Origin: an uncultured Acetobacteroides sp.
GTDB taxonomy: Bacteria; Bacteroidota; Bacteroidia; Bacteroidales; ZOR0009
DNA length: 64,000 nucleotides
Direction of reading: 5' to 3'
Assembly: GCF_963678165.1 (NCBI RefSeq)
Contig: NZ_OY782755.1
Location: forward strand, 558,001-622,000
In this document: one piece after another, positions 35,854 through 45,180 of the stretch
Layout of the letters: each line of letters begins with the position of its first letter
Position numbering within the stretch: the stretch's first letter is position 1
Notes under the pieces: model-generated
Databases searched by the model: none
Seen by the model: the letters and a program-made list of their open reading frames with translations, nothing else
Told to the model about the DNA's origin: nothing
Position numbers and translations under genes: made by a program

Positions 35854-36246
35854 ATGAGGAAAGTATTACTACTACTGGTAATCGCATCGTTTTTGGGAGC
35901 GTGTGGAGAGTACGAAGAAGAAAATTCGAACAATAATACGCTTAATGTTACTACCAATAAGGAATTCATAATTTCGGATGGCATTTTTCTAAAGGTTCGC
36001 GAAGTGGTTGATATGCGTAAGCCAATCAAGTCCAATCGTAAGTGGGAGGGAGAGGCTAAACTCAGGATACAACTTTACACCGGTAAGCGATCTGTAGATA
36101 CGGCTATTAGTACAAATTTCCCCAACGAGATTGTTTTGGACGGTGTGCGTTTGAAACTTAATTCGGTCTACCCTTATCCTGAATATGACAAAGTTCGTAG
36201 TCAGTCCGACTACGTTATTCAGCTCTCTTTCGATAAAGAAAAGTAA
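35854..36246 (+). CDS. small lipoprotein, 130 aa
   Basis: The ATG at 35854 gives MRKVLLLLVIASFLGAC with a clear lipobox and C17 as the lipidated residue; a longer in-frame TTG start would hide the signal. The mature part begins with an acidic, Asn-rich linker and continues as a probable small beta-domain. Unknown function, probably outer-membrane or periplasmic anchored. Confidence 0.8.
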   Translation: MRKVLLLLVIASFLGACGEYEEENSNNNTLNVTTNKEFIISDGIFLKVREVVDMRKPIKSNRKWEGEAKLRIQLYTGKRSVDTAISTNFPNEIVLDGVRLKLNSVYPYPEYDKVRSQSDYVIQLSFDKEK

Positions 36247-36261
36247 CATACTAAATAGAAC

Positions 36262-36290
36262 AGAAAAGGAAGCCATTGGCTTCCTTTTCT
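36262..36290. terminator. bidirectional terminator
   Basis: AGAAAAGGAAGCC and its complement form a 13-bp stem with a 3-base loop between the lipoprotein gene (+) and dusB (-). Confidence 0.85.
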
Positions 36291-36329
36291 TGTGTGTATG
36301 TGTCAAAACACTTAATAATGTAGGCTGCT

Positions 36330-37358
36330 TTAAATCTTTCCATTAAGGGGTGAGTAGTATGGTTCCTTAAGGATGTCGGTATTGTCGCCCCACTTGTCGA
36401 TAATAGAATCAAGCACAGCTAAAAGTTCGTCTACGTTGTTAAGGGTAACCAGCTTCATGCGAGTTTCCTTAAAGTTGGGCAATCCCTTAAAGTAGCTGCT
36501 TAAGTGGCGGCGCATTTCCAGAATGCCAGTCCGATCGCCTTTTATTTCTACAGATTTCAATAAGTGGCGCTTGGCAATATCCACCCGTTCGGGTACTGCG
36601 GGAGGTGGCATTAACTCTCCGGTTTGCAGGTAGTGCTTTATCTCCTTAAATATCCAAGGACGACCGTAGGTGGCGCGTCCAATCATGATGGCATCTACGC
36701 CATAGCGGTCGAACATCTCCTTGGCTTTCTCGGGAGAGTTAACGTCGCCATTTCCGATGATAGGGATGTGGATTCGAGGGTTGTTCTTAATCTCGCCGAT
36801 GAGCGTCCAGTCCGCTTCTCCAGTATACATTTGGGCGCGTGTTCGTCCATGGATGGTGAGCGCTTGAATGCCCACATCCTGAAGGCGCTCGGCTAACTCG
36901 ACAATGTTTTTCATCGAATCGTCGTAGCCAAGACGGGTTTTAACCGTAACGGGTAGTTTTACAGAGTTCACAATCTGGCGGGTCATATCTACCATAAGGT
37001 CGGGAGTACGCATCATTCCAGAACCTGCTCCTCGTCCAGCTATTTTGCGAACAGGGCAGCCGAAGTTGATGTCGATGAGCTCGGGGCCTGCAGCCTCCGC
37101 TATCTTTGCCGCCTCCACCATGCTCTCGGTGATGTGTCCGTATATCTGAATTCCAATAGGACGCTCGTAGTCGTAAATGTTGAGCTTCTCCACCGAACCT
37201 CTGCCATCGCGTATTAGCCCATCCGAAGAGATAAACTCGGTGTACATCATGTCGGCACCGAACTCCTTGCAGATAAAGCGAAATGATGGATCGGTTACAT
37301 CCTCCATAGGGGCTAAGAAAAGGGGCCTGTCGCCCAGCTCAATTGATCCAATTTTCAT
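36330..37358 (-). CDS. tRNA dihydrouridine synthase DusB
   Basis: 342 residues from the ATG at 37356-37358 (an upstream TTG is less likely). The FMN-binding TIM barrel starts LFLAPMEDVTD. NFGCPVRKI contains the catalytic Cys, and VKTRLGY, IHGRTR and GNGDV follow, all typical of Dus enzymes. It reduces uridine to dihydrouridine in the tRNA D-loop using NADPH and FMN. A CAAAAATA box (37377-37384, TATTTTTG on the minus strand) may be its -7 element. Confidence 0.95.
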   Translation of the reverse strand: MKIGSIELGDRPLFLAPMEDVTDPSFRFICKEFGADMMYTEFISSDGLIRDGRGSVEKLNIYDYERPIGIQIYGHITESMVEAAKIAEAAGPELIDINFGCPVRKIAGRGAGSGMMRTPDLMVDMTRQIVNSVKLPVTVKTRLGYDDSMKNIVELAERLQDVGIQALTIHGRTRAQMYTGEADWTLIGEIKNNPRIHIPIIGNGDVNSPEKAKEMFDRYGVDAIMIGRATYGRPWIFKEIKHYLQTGELMPPPAVPERVDIAKRHLLKSVEIKGDRTGILEMRRHLSSYFKGLPNFKETRMKLVTLNNVDELLAVLDSIIDKWGDNTDILKEPYYSPLNGKI

Positions 37359-37400
37359 GTTTAGCAATTTGGGCTACAAAAATAGAAAGAATTATCAGAG

Positions 37401-37429
37401 TTTGAGTTGGGTGCATTTTTGTAGATTTG
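37401..37429 (+). promoter_or_regulatory. promoter of CPBP gene 37472
   Basis: TTTG at 37401-37404, 17 bases, then TAGATTTG at 37422-37429. It fits the Bacteroidota consensus and lies about 40 bases before the start. Confidence 0.55.
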
Positions 37430-37471
37430 CACCTGTAAGCATTATTATATAACCCTGTATTTAATATCTGG

Positions 37472-38386
37472 ATGAAGCCTCCTAAAAGTATTATAGTAAA
37501 GTTTTTCCTGAGCATCTCGGTTGTTGCTCTTGCCATACTTGCAACGCTGATGGTTAGCGAAGCGATTTTCCCGAATTCGGAAGCCTCGATTCGTGAGCTG
37601 CTAAAGCAAGGGGCAAGGTTAGCTCCTCAGTCGGAGCAAATTCTGCTTAGGATGAAGTTGGCGCAGGGGGTGCAAACTATTGGGGTTTTCCTTATTCCGG
37701 CAATTGCAATGCTGGGAATACTCTACCGCCGCAAGGGCATTACCTTAATGATAACCTCGAAGGTGTACTGGCGCGATTTCTTCGATGCTGCATTCCTGAT
37801 CCTATTCTCGACCACAATAATGGTGCTTGCCTCAAGGTACAGCCAGCTATTGCCCTGGCCGCAAAGGTACATTGAGGAGAATGCTCAAAGCGAAAATCTC
37901 ACCAACCTGCTGCTTTCGGGGAAATCCTACGTCGATCTTTCGCTGAACCTGCTAATCGTGTGTGTTATTCCTGCGTTTTGCGAGGAGTTCTTCTTCCGAG
38001 GATTCCTGCAGCGCATCTTTATGAAGTGGTTTCGTGATCCTCACCTCTGCATATTCCTTGCCGCGGTTATCTTTTCGGCATTCCACTTCGATGCTGTTAT
38101 GTTTCTGCCTCGCTTCCTGCTTGGCGCTATGCTTGGCTACCTTTTCTACTGGACGGGCACTATCTGGATTTCGGCATTTGCCCACTTTATCAATAACGCC
38201 CAGTACGTGGTGACGGCCTTTATCCTTAACCGTATGGGGAAGTTCCCTATGGCGGAAGGTGGTGGAGGCGATTTCGATATTAGCACCTTCAACGTGATTC
38301 TTTCGGTTGTGCTGGTGGTTCTTCTGCTCTTTACAATTTATGTGAGGCATATGAATGTGAAGCCGCTGCCTAGATTGGATCAGTAG
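37472..38386 (+). CDS. CPBP family intramembrane protease, 304 aa
   Basis: About eight membrane segments with complete motifs: E171-E172...R176 (CEEFFFRG), H205 (FSAFHFD) and H238-xxx-N242 (HFINNA). It is longer than the CPBP proteins in the 28.8-30.4 kb cluster, with a large loop around residues 35-65. It stands alone and is transcribed divergently from dusB. Substrate unknown. Confidence 0.9.
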   Translation: MKPPKSIIVKFFLSISVVALAILATLMVSEAIFPNSEASIRELLKQGARLAPQSEQILLRMKLAQGVQTIGVFLIPAIAMLGILYRRKGITLMITSKVYWRDFFDAAFLILFSTTIMVLASRYSQLLPWPQRYIEENAQSENLTNLLLSGKSYVDLSLNLLIVCVIPAFCEEFFFRGFLQRIFMKWFRDPHLCIFLAAVIFSAFHFDAVMFLPRFLLGAMLGYLFYWTGTIWISAFAHFINNAQYVVTAFILNRMGKFPMAEGGGGDFDISTFNVILSVVLVVLLLFTIYVRHMNVKPLPRLDQ

Positions 38387-38622
38387 GAATCCCATAGGAG
38401 GTATGGAGTAGCCCATTTTGCCTAGTGGCATGGGTTTCGTCCTTGCTCCATCTGGTTTTTATTGTCGCTTTTGAGGTGAGGATGGCTTGTAGGTGTGGCT
38501 GTTGTTGCATTCGGGCAATGCGAATATTTGTCTGTTATGAATTATGCGACAAAGCCTTTCTTTGGCGGAGATTTGTAATAAATTTTGCTGCTAATAATAA
38601 CATCTTGTAAGTATATAATTTC

Positions 38623-38630
38623 TATTTTTG
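38623..38630 (+). promoter_or_regulatory. -7 box before kbl
   Basis: TATTTTTG matches TAnnTTTG 40 bases before the kbl start. A TTG lies 15 bases further up, closer than ideal. Confidence 0.4.
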
Positions 38631-38669
38631 GTGGAGCTAATAGCACAAACATCCTAAATATTAATAGCT

Positions 38670-39860
38670 ATGTACGGTAAAATTCAACAACACCTTCAAC
38701 AGGAGCTTGCTGCCATCGAAGAGGCAGGGTTGTACAAGAAGGAACGCATTATAACAAGCCATCAAAAGGCTGATATCACTGTAAATGGCGGAAAGGAAGT
38801 TCTAAACTTCTGCGCCAACAACTACCTAGGTCTTTCGGACAACCTGCGCGTTATTAAGGCCGCCAAGAAGGCCATGGAAAAGCGCGGATACGGGATGTCG
38901 TCGGTTCGCTTTATCTGCGGAACTCAGGATATCCACAAGGAGCTTGAGCATGCGATTGCCGACTACTTCGGGACTGAGGATACCATTCTTTATGCAGCCT
39001 GCTTCGATGCTAACGGGGGTGTTTTTGAGCCGCTGTTGGGCGAAGAGGATGCCATCATTTCGGACTCGCTAAACCACGCATCGATTATTGATGGCGTACG
39101 CCTATGTAAGGCGGTAAGGTATCGCTACGCCAATGCCGATATGGAAGACTTGGAGAATCAGCTTAAGCTGGCTCAGGCGCAGCGCTTCCGTATTATCGTT
39201 ACCGACGGCGTGTTCTCGATGGATGGTAATGTTGCCCCAATGGATAAGATTTGCGCGCTCGCCGAAAAGTACGATGCTTTGGTTATGGTTGACGAGTGCC
39301 ACTCTGCCGGCGTTGTTGGTAAAACCGGGCGTGGGGTTACCGAACAGTTTAACGTTCGCGGCAAGGTGGATATCCTTACCGGTACGCTAGGTAAGGCATT
39401 TGGTGGTGCTATTGGTGGATTTACCACCGGAAGAAAGGAGATCATCGACTTACTCCGCCAGCGTTCTCGCCCATACCTCTTCTCGAACTCTATCCCACCA
39501 GCAGTGGTTGGCGCTAGCCTCGAGGTATTCCAAATGCTAGGGGAGTCGGATGAGCTGCACGATAAGCTGGTTCGTAATGTGGAGCACTTCCGCACCAAGA
39601 TGATTGCTGCCGGATTCGACATTAAGCCAACGCAGTCGGCCATCTGCGCCGTGATGCTTTACGATGCTAAGCTGTCGCAGGATTTTGCGGCTAAGCTTCT
39701 CGAAGAGGGCATCTACGTTACCGGATTCTACTATCCTGTAGTGCCAAAGGGGCAGGCTCGCATCCGCGTTCAGGTTTCGGCAGGCCACGAAATCGAGCAT
39801 CTCGACAAGTGTATCGCTGCGTTTACCAAGGTCGGCAAGGAGATGGGCGTTTTGAAGTAA
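38670..39860 (+). CDS. glycine C-acetyltransferase (2-amino-3-ketobutyrate CoA ligase)
   Basis: 396 residues, the normal length. It is an alpha-oxoamine synthase of PLP fold type I. Visible motifs are NFCANNYLGLSD, the SLNHASIIDGVRL substrate region, DECHSAG with the PLP-ring Asp, and GTLGKAFGG with the Schiff-base lysine K242. It cleaves 2-amino-3-ketobutyrate with CoA to glycine and acetyl-CoA in threonine degradation. No threonine dehydrogenase is adjacent. Confidence 0.95.
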   Translation: MYGKIQQHLQQELAAIEEAGLYKKERIITSHQKADITVNGGKEVLNFCANNYLGLSDNLRVIKAAKKAMEKRGYGMSSVRFICGTQDIHKELEHAIADYFGTEDTILYAACFDANGGVFEPLLGEEDAIISDSLNHASIIDGVRLCKAVRYRYANADMEDLENQLKLAQAQRFRIIVTDGVFSMDGNVAPMDKICALAEKYDALVMVDECHSAGVVGKTGRGVTEQFNVRGKVDILTGTLGKAFGGAIGGFTTGRKEIIDLLRQRSRPYLFSNSIPPAVVGASLEVFQMLGESDELHDKLVRNVEHFRTKMIAAGFDIKPTQSAICAVMLYDAKLSQDFAAKLLEEGIYVTGFYYPVVPKGQARIRVQVSAGHEIEHLDKCIAAFTKVGKEMGVLK

Positions 39861-40003
39861 GCTCATCGAATACGATACGAGGAGGGTCGCCCATGCGGGT
39901 GGCCCGTTCTGCTTTTAGGGGGAGCGCTTTTACGAGGACGGCTGCAATTCCCAAGGCAACGCGCTTCGTAATCGATGTTGGTTTAGCTCTAGTAAGTAAT
40001 TAT
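39861..40003. other. spacer after kbl
   Basis: No gene. A GC-rich inverted segment near 39877-39910 (GGAGGGTCGCCCATGCGGGTGG) might act as a terminator but lacks a T-run. Confidence 0.4.
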
Positions 40004-40276
40004 GAAGCTAAAAGTGACAGACGGGAAGCTAAAAGCTACAGGCAGGAGGCAAGAAGTGACAGACGGGAAGCTAAAAGCTACAGACGGGAGGCGAGAAGTG
40101 ACAGACCGGAAGCCAAAAGCTACAGGCAGGATACAAGAAGTGACAGATGGGGTGCTAAAAGCTACAGACACGAAGTCAAAAGTATCAGGCACGAAGGCAA
40201 AAGCTACAGACACGAGACCAAAAGCATCGGACACGAAGCGAAAAGCTACAGGGACGAAGGCAAAAGCTGGGGGACG
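40004..40276. repeat. minisatellite, 13 units of 21 bp
   Basis: Thirteen in-register 21-bp units, each made of three 7-bp pieces close to GAAGCTA, AAAGCTA and CAGACGG. The register is never broken. Because 21 is a multiple of 3, several frames stay open. An ATG at 40002 starts a 95-residue frame with heptad units such as KLKATDG, KAKATDT and KRKATGT. Whether it is translated is unclear: it has no Shine-Dalgarno sequence and codes equally well in other frames. Confidence 0.9.
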
Positions 40277-40418
40277 GCTATCGGCATAAAGAAGGCAGGA
40301 GCAACCTTACGGGACGATCCTGCCTTTTATGCTATGAGGGGTGCGGCAATGCTCGGAGGCCGAGAGGGAAGACTGCCGCATCGTTCTTGAGGTCGCCCAA
40401 TATCAACAATTCTATTGC

Positions 40419-40426
40419 TATCTTTG
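40419..40426 (+). promoter_or_regulatory. -7 box before DUF5686-like gene
   Basis: TATCTTTG matches TAnnTTTG 61 bases upstream of the start at 40488. Confidence 0.45.
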
Positions 40427-40487
40427 CGAGGACTTATTGTGGAATTGTGCGATTGGATCAACCGATCGTGCTAAAACGGAATCAACT

Positions 40488-43127
40488 ATGCAGCTACGCG
40501 GGCAACTCATTGGGTTATTGCTAATCATTGCGGCAATTTCGGCAAATGCACAAACGATATCGGGAAGGGTTTTGGACAAGGGTGGCAACCCCATTCCGTT
40601 TGCGAACATCTACGTTCGCGAGGCGAGCAAGGGGCTTGCGGCAAACGATAAGGGGAAGTTTCAGATATTCCTCGATCCGGGAACCTACACCGTGAAGTTT
40701 CAGGCCATCGGGTACAAGCCCGTTACGCAAACCATAACGGTTAACGACGGGAATACGGCGGTAAACATCCAGCTCGATGAGGCGGTGTACAACCTCTCGG
40801 AGTTTACCGTGTCGAGCAAGGATAACCCCAGCGTGTGGATCATGCGTAAGGCCATTGCCCTGGGGCAGCAGTACAAGCGGTCGGTTGGCTCGTACACCTC
40901 CGACGTGTACCTCAAACTGAGCTTCAACGCGCGTAAGTTCTCGCGGATTCTTCGGTACATGACCCCCAAGAGCATTGCGGTGCCAAAGGAGGGGAAAACC
41001 TACTTTGGCGAGATGCTGAGCCGAATTACCTTTAGCGCTCCCGAGACGTACAGCCAAAAGGTGATCTCGTTCCGCACCACGCTGCCTGGTGCCGACTCGA
41101 AGGACAACTTCCCGGGGCTGGAATTCCTAAGCACCAGCATCTACGATAACTCGTTTAGCGATATCCCCTCGCCGCTAGGGCTGAACGCCTTTACCTACTA
41201 CCAGTTTAGGCTTATCGGGTCGAGTCTGGAGAATAATGTGCCCGTTTACAAGATTCAGGTGATGCCCAAGCGGCCTTCGGGCAAGTTCTTCTCGGGCTAC
41301 CTGTACATTGCCGATAATACCTACGCCGTAAAGAATGCCGACCTGAACTTCGAGATGAGCTTCGGTAAGGCCAACTTTAAGGTGGCCTTCGACCTGATTG
41401 ACGATAGCGCCGTGCTTCCTTCGAGCTACCAGCTGTTTGCCGATGGGGGACTGTTGGGCAGCTCGGGATGGGTTAAGAGTAGCGGCTCGCTAAAGTATTC
41501 GAGGGTGATGCTTATTGGGCGTGGCCGCAAGGTGGCCCCTTCGCAGGCGCAGGCGGCCAAAACACCCGTGGTAAAGCAGCCAAGCCTAGCCGCGATTAAG
41601 AAAAAGGCTGAAAAGGAGGCTAAGCGTGCAGAGAAAATCGCTAAGCTGATGGATAAAACGGCGCTTTCGAACTCCGAGATGAGCAAGCTGGCAAGGCTGG
41701 TGAAGAAGGAGGAGGAGTCGAAGCGCTCCGACTCCCTAAAGATGAAGAGCCTTGAGCTGCAGGGTATGGATAAGGTGGAGTTCACAGAGGACTACAACCA
41801 GAAGGATAGCTCGTACTGGAGCGGCCAGCGCCCCATTCCTTTGGACGAGGAGGAGAAGGTGGCCTTTGCCAAGACGGATAGCGTAAAAACCATAAAGGAT
41901 AGAATATCGGCCTTCCAGAGCCTCTCGCGCGGAAGCGAAACCGTGTCGTGGGGTAACCTCGTTGGCGGCGGATACCTCTACAACAAGAACGGGTTGGAGT
42001 TCAAGACCAAAGGTTTCCTTAACCCCAACTTTACCTACTTCAACCCCATTGATGGCTTTACCGTAGGAACTCGGCTGGTTATGTTTAAGACCTTTGAGGA
42101 TAAGCGCGAGCTTAACGTTTACCTCTATCCAAAATACTCGATAAATAGGGGAAGGCTAATGGGGACAGGCTCGGTATACTACGACTACTGGCCAAGCCAC
42201 ATGGGGTCGATTAGGATTAGCGGGGTTTACGGAACGCAAGACCTAAACACCGAGCAGCCTGTACAGCCGCTGGTAAACAGCGCAACCTCGCTCTTCTTTA
42301 AGGATAGCTATACCCGCGAGATGGACGTTGCCGGAGGGGCAGCAACAACATCGCTGGAGATTGCCAATGGCCTTACGGCTTCGGTTGGCTTCTCGTACTA
42401 CCACCGCAAAACGCTAGACAACATCACCAACTTCTCGTTCCTGGAGAAGAGCAAGGAGTACGATCCGAATATCCCGGTAAACGAGTATCTGAATACCCAT
42501 CCTTTTGCAACGCATACGCAGGCGGCATTTCAGGCCTCGCTTACCTATACGCCCGAGCAGTACTACCGGATGGATGGGAGCAAGAAGAAGTACGTAAAGT
42601 CGGACTATCCAACCTTCGAGGTGCTCTACCGCCGAGGGGTGCTCAACGAGAGCGCCAGCCAGTACCAGCTGCTATCGATGAAGACGTGGAAGCGCTACGA
42701 CTTGGGCTTCCTCTCGGAGTTCTACTACAGCATAGAAGGGGGAACATTCTTTGATGCGAAATCGCTGCAGCTGCCCGACTTCCACATGCCAAATGTAGAC
42801 TATACGCCTGTTACGTTTCAGCCAACGAAGCAGTCGTTTCACCTGATTCCGTTTTACCGATTTGCAACACCGGGTGGCTATGTAGAGGCGCACTCGCTGT
42901 ACGAGGCCGATAATATTCTGCTTAAGCAGCTGCCCTTCCTAAAGGGAACGGTATTTACCGAGAACCTTTACCTAAGCTACTACAACAGCAAGGCGCTGCG
43001 CAACTACGTGGAGGTTGGCTACGGTATCGATAAGATTTGGGTGCTGATGGAGGTTAAGGCAATTGTTGGATTCGAGGATGGCAAGTACCGCTCGTGGGGA
43101 ATAAGCATCTCGATTAATAGGGACTAA
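40488..43127 (+). CDS. DUF5686-like outer-membrane protein with carboxypeptidase-regulatory-like domain
   Basis: 879 residues from the ATG at 40488, which places the signal peptide (about 1-22, ANAQ) at the N-terminus; the longer frame upstream is not supported. A CarboxypepD_reg domain covers about residues 24-105 (GNPIPFANIYVREASKG). A DUF5686-type body begins VWIMRKAIALGQQYKR. A Lys/Glu/Ser-rich linker lies around 350-420, followed by a long C-terminal beta-barrel ending in an aromatic-rich strand. Predicted location is the outer membrane. The family is large and uncharacterised in Bacteroidota. Confidence 0.88.
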   Translation: MQLRGQLIGLLLIIAAISANAQTISGRVLDKGGNPIPFANIYVREASKGLAANDKGKFQIFLDPGTYTVKFQAIGYKPVTQTITVNDGNTAVNIQLDEAVYNLSEFTVSSKDNPSVWIMRKAIALGQQYKRSVGSYTSDVYLKLSFNARKFSRILRYMTPKSIAVPKEGKTYFGEMLSRITFSAPETYSQKVISFRTTLPGADSKDNFPGLEFLSTSIYDNSFSDIPSPLGLNAFTYYQFRLIGSSLENNVPVYKIQVMPKRPSGKFFSGYLYIADNTYAVKNADLNFEMSFGKANFKVAFDLIDDSAVLPSSYQLFADGGLLGSSGWVKSSGSLKYSRVMLIGRGRKVAPSQAQAAKTPVVKQPSLAAIKKKAEKEAKRAEKIAKLMDKTALSNSEMSKLARLVKKEEESKRSDSLKMKSLELQGMDKVEFTEDYNQKDSSYWSGQRPIPLDEEEKVAFAKTDSVKTIKDRISAFQSLSRGSETVSWGNLVGGGYLYNKNGLEFKTKGFLNPNFTYFNPIDGFTVGTRLVMFKTFEDKRELNVYLYPKYSINRGRLMGTGSVYYDYWPSHMGSIRISGVYGTQDLNTEQPVQPLVNSATSLFFKDSYTREMDVAGGAATTSLEIANGLTASVGFSYYHRKTLDNITNFSFLEKSKEYDPNIPVNEYLNTHPFATHTQAAFQASLTYTPEQYYRMDGSKKKYVKSDYPTFEVLYRRGVLNESASQYQLLSMKTWKRYDLGFLSEFYYSIEGGTFFDAKSLQLPDFHMPNVDYTPVTFQPTKQSFHLIPFYRFATPGGYVEAHSLYEADNILLKQLPFLKGTVFTENLYLSYYNSKALRNYVEVGYGIDKIWVLMEVKAIVGFEDGKYRSWGISISINRD

Positions 43128-43169
43128 CGCTGGCTTTGCCAGGAAAAGAATATCGAATAGGAATAAACG

Positions 43170-43206
43170 ACAAAAGAGGTTGTCCGAAAGGGCAGCCTCT
43201 TTTTGT
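43170..43206 (+). terminator. Rho-independent terminator
   Basis: ACAAAAGAGGTTG and CAGCCTCTTTTTGT form a strong stem around TCCGAAAGGG. Terminates the DUF5686-like gene. Confidence 0.88.
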
Positions 43207-43225
43207 TTCCATTTGCTGGGGAATA

Positions 43226-43348
43226 CTACTTACTCCCCTTCATGCTTTCAGAAGGTTGTTTTGCTGAATCTTGCTGATAAGCTGGAACGTGCTTAGCGTG
43301 TTTGCCCGATTTATCTTTCTTGGGCTTCTTGTTTCCTGCTGCTCCCAT
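43226..43348 (-). CDS. small Lys-rich protein, 40 aa
   Basis: Starts MGAAGNKKPKKDKSGKHAKH and ends ESMKGSK. A strong Shine-Dalgarno sequence (GGAGG) lies about 6 bases before the ATG at 43346-43348. This is unusual in Bacteroidota and decides the start over a longer frame. The protein is highly basic and probably disordered; nucleic-acid binding is possible but unproven. Confidence 0.7.
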   Translation of the reverse strand: MGAAGNKKPKKDKSGKHAKHVPAYQQDSAKQPSESMKGSK

Positions 43349-43577
43349 GTTTAGGACCTCCAATTTAATTAAGTGAATAATTACCTTGAGTCGCGTTCGG
43401 TTATAAGATATAGCTGGACTGCTCGATTCTTTTATTAGCAAATAGCGAACCATGGCATGACGGTGGGCGAAAAGTCAGCAAATGGTGCCATAATGGCTTC
43501 ATTTAATCGAACAACTACAAATTTCTGCATGGTAGAGCTAACGCTGGCTAAGCTCGATGGTGGATTTGGCCGTCATC

Positions 43578-44030
43578 CTACTTGAGAGAAGGCGTTGTAA
43601 AGGACCAGTGGGTTTGCACAATCTTCCACTGGTTATCCTTTTCGAGGCGGTACACTTCGGTGCAGTTCCAGCGCTGAGGTGTTTCTCCGCCGAAGCTTAC
43701 AAGGTTGAATGTTAGCACAGCCATGCTGCTTGTGGCTTGTACCTTGGGATTAACCATTTCGTAGCGCGAAACGTGTATTTGTCCAGTTAGTGGTTTGTAC
43801 AGCTCCTTTAGGGCTTCGATGCCATCGAGCCTTTGCGGAATAAATGGGTCGAAGTACACCACGTCGGGGGCGGATAGGTTGATGTATCCTGATGGATCGC
43901 CCTGATTCCATTTTTCGAGGGCGGCTTTTTCTAAGGCTACAATTGTAGCGGAGATCTCGGCATTGGCCGATTGCGAGAATGATGCTGTTGCTGTCATAAC
44001 AAGTAGGGTTAGTAGTGTGATCTTTTTCAT
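43578..44030 (-). CDS. secreted SnoaL/DUF4440-like protein, 150 aa
   Basis: Signal peptide 1-20, then a nuclear-transport-factor-2-like (SnoaL/DUF4440) fold: a helix with ALEKAALEKWNQGDPSGY, then strands including VVYFDPF and a C-terminal VYRLEKDNQWKIVQTHWS. Such proteins may be small periplasmic enzymes or ligand binders. It lies 148 bases downstream of a same-strand AraC regulator. Confidence 0.85.
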   Translation of the reverse strand: MKKITLLTLLVMTATASFSQSANAEISATIVALEKAALEKWNQGDPSGYINLSAPDVVYFDPFIPQRLDGIEALKELYKPLTGQIHVSRYEMVNPKVQATSSMAVLTFNLVSFGGETPQRWNCTEVYRLEKDNQWKIVQTHWSFTTPSLK

Positions 44031-44178
44031 CGAAGTAGATTTTTACTTTAACTAGGCTGGTGCAGTCGCCTAGTTGCAAGCGTTGTTGCACCAGCTCTAT
44101 CTGCACTACAAAGGTGGGGGTTCGAGGGCGGAATCGCGGAATAATAACCGGGGAATAAATGACACTTTTTGCGGGAAA

Positions 44179-45030
44179 TTATTGCTTCTTAAAGTGCAGC
44201 GGAGTGATGCCGGTATGCTCCTTAAAGGCTCGAACAAAGTAGGAGGTAGTTTCGTAGCCGAGGTTGGCGGCAATTTCGTCGATGGTTAGATCTGAATAGA
44301 GCAGCAGCCGTTTCGCCTCCAAGATGCTTCTGCTAAGGATGTACCTCTTTGCGTTTACCCCGCAGCATTCCTTCACCAGGCTGTTAAGATGGCCGCTTGT
44401 TATGTGGAGCAGCTGCGCATAGTGGTCTACCGATCGGTTCTGTTGGTGCTGGGCGTTTACCAGCTGCATAAATGGACCAACGTACCTGTTGGATTGACTT
44501 TTTGATGATAGCGGATTAACCTTGGAGTAGTGGCGGTTTAGGAGCACCAGTATTTGGTAGAGTAGGGCACGTAGCAGATGCTTGTCGGTGTGCTTAAAGG
44601 TTGTGAGTTCGTTCTTTATTTGGTGTAGCAGGGCGGCAATGTGTTCGAACTCGCTCTGGCTAAGGTCTAGCACAGGTGGGTTGCTGTAGGTGTAGAAAAA
44701 GGACAAGCTTTGGACGAATTGGGCATCGCTAAAGAAGGTGCAGAGGAACTCCTCCTCGAATATCAGCGCATAGCCATCGGGGATATCCGTAACATTCCAT
44801 TTGCGCACCTGCCCTGGCGAAGAGAAGAAGATACGGTTAGGGGCGATGTCTTCTTCGCAGCTGTCGATGGCAAAGGTTCCACAGCCAGATGCAATAAAGG
44901 TGATGTCGAAGTAGGTTAGGCGCTGTATGGGGGTATTTCGTATGTAGCGCTCTATGTCCTTAAGCGCTATTAGGTCTATAAGCAGCTCTTCGCCGTACTT
45001 GTTCTTAAAGAAATCGTATTGTGCAATCAT
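44179..45030 (-). CDS. AraC family transcriptional regulator, 283 aa
   Basis: The N-terminal part (about residues 1-150) is a cupin-like sensing domain. The C-terminal AraC domain (about 185-283) has HYAQLLHITSGHLNSLVKE in the first HTH and TIDEIAANLGYETTSYFVRA in the second, ending in GITPLHFKK. A role in controlling the neighbouring DUF4440 gene is possible from position only. Confidence 0.92.
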   Translation of the reverse strand: MIAQYDFFKNKYGEELLIDLIALKDIERYIRNTPIQRLTYFDITFIASGCGTFAIDSCEEDIAPNRIFFSSPGQVRKWNVTDIPDGYALIFEEEFLCTFFSDAQFVQSLSFFYTYSNPPVLDLSQSEFEHIAALLHQIKNELTTFKHTDKHLLRALLYQILVLLNRHYSKVNPLSSKSQSNRYVGPFMQLVNAQHQQNRSVDHYAQLLHITSGHLNSLVKECCGVNAKRYILSRSILEAKRLLLYSDLTIDEIAANLGYETTSYFVRAFKEHTGITPLHFKKQ

Positions 45031-45180
45031 TGGCTTTGCCTATCCGACGAAGTTAAAAAACTTTGTAGAATAGAGCAGCCTTGTTTTTTGAACTACAACT
45101 GGCGAAGGGTATCCTGCTAACGAATCTTGTTGTAAGATGCGAATTTTAGATGTTTTAGTAGAGGTGACTGATTGTCCGAC

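Noticed and set aside
39809-40390. 193-residue frame over the minisatellite and the kbl end
   Set aside because: It overlaps the end of kbl and uses a frame made of repeats; the 95-residue frame from 40002 is the better coding candidate, and even that is doubtful.
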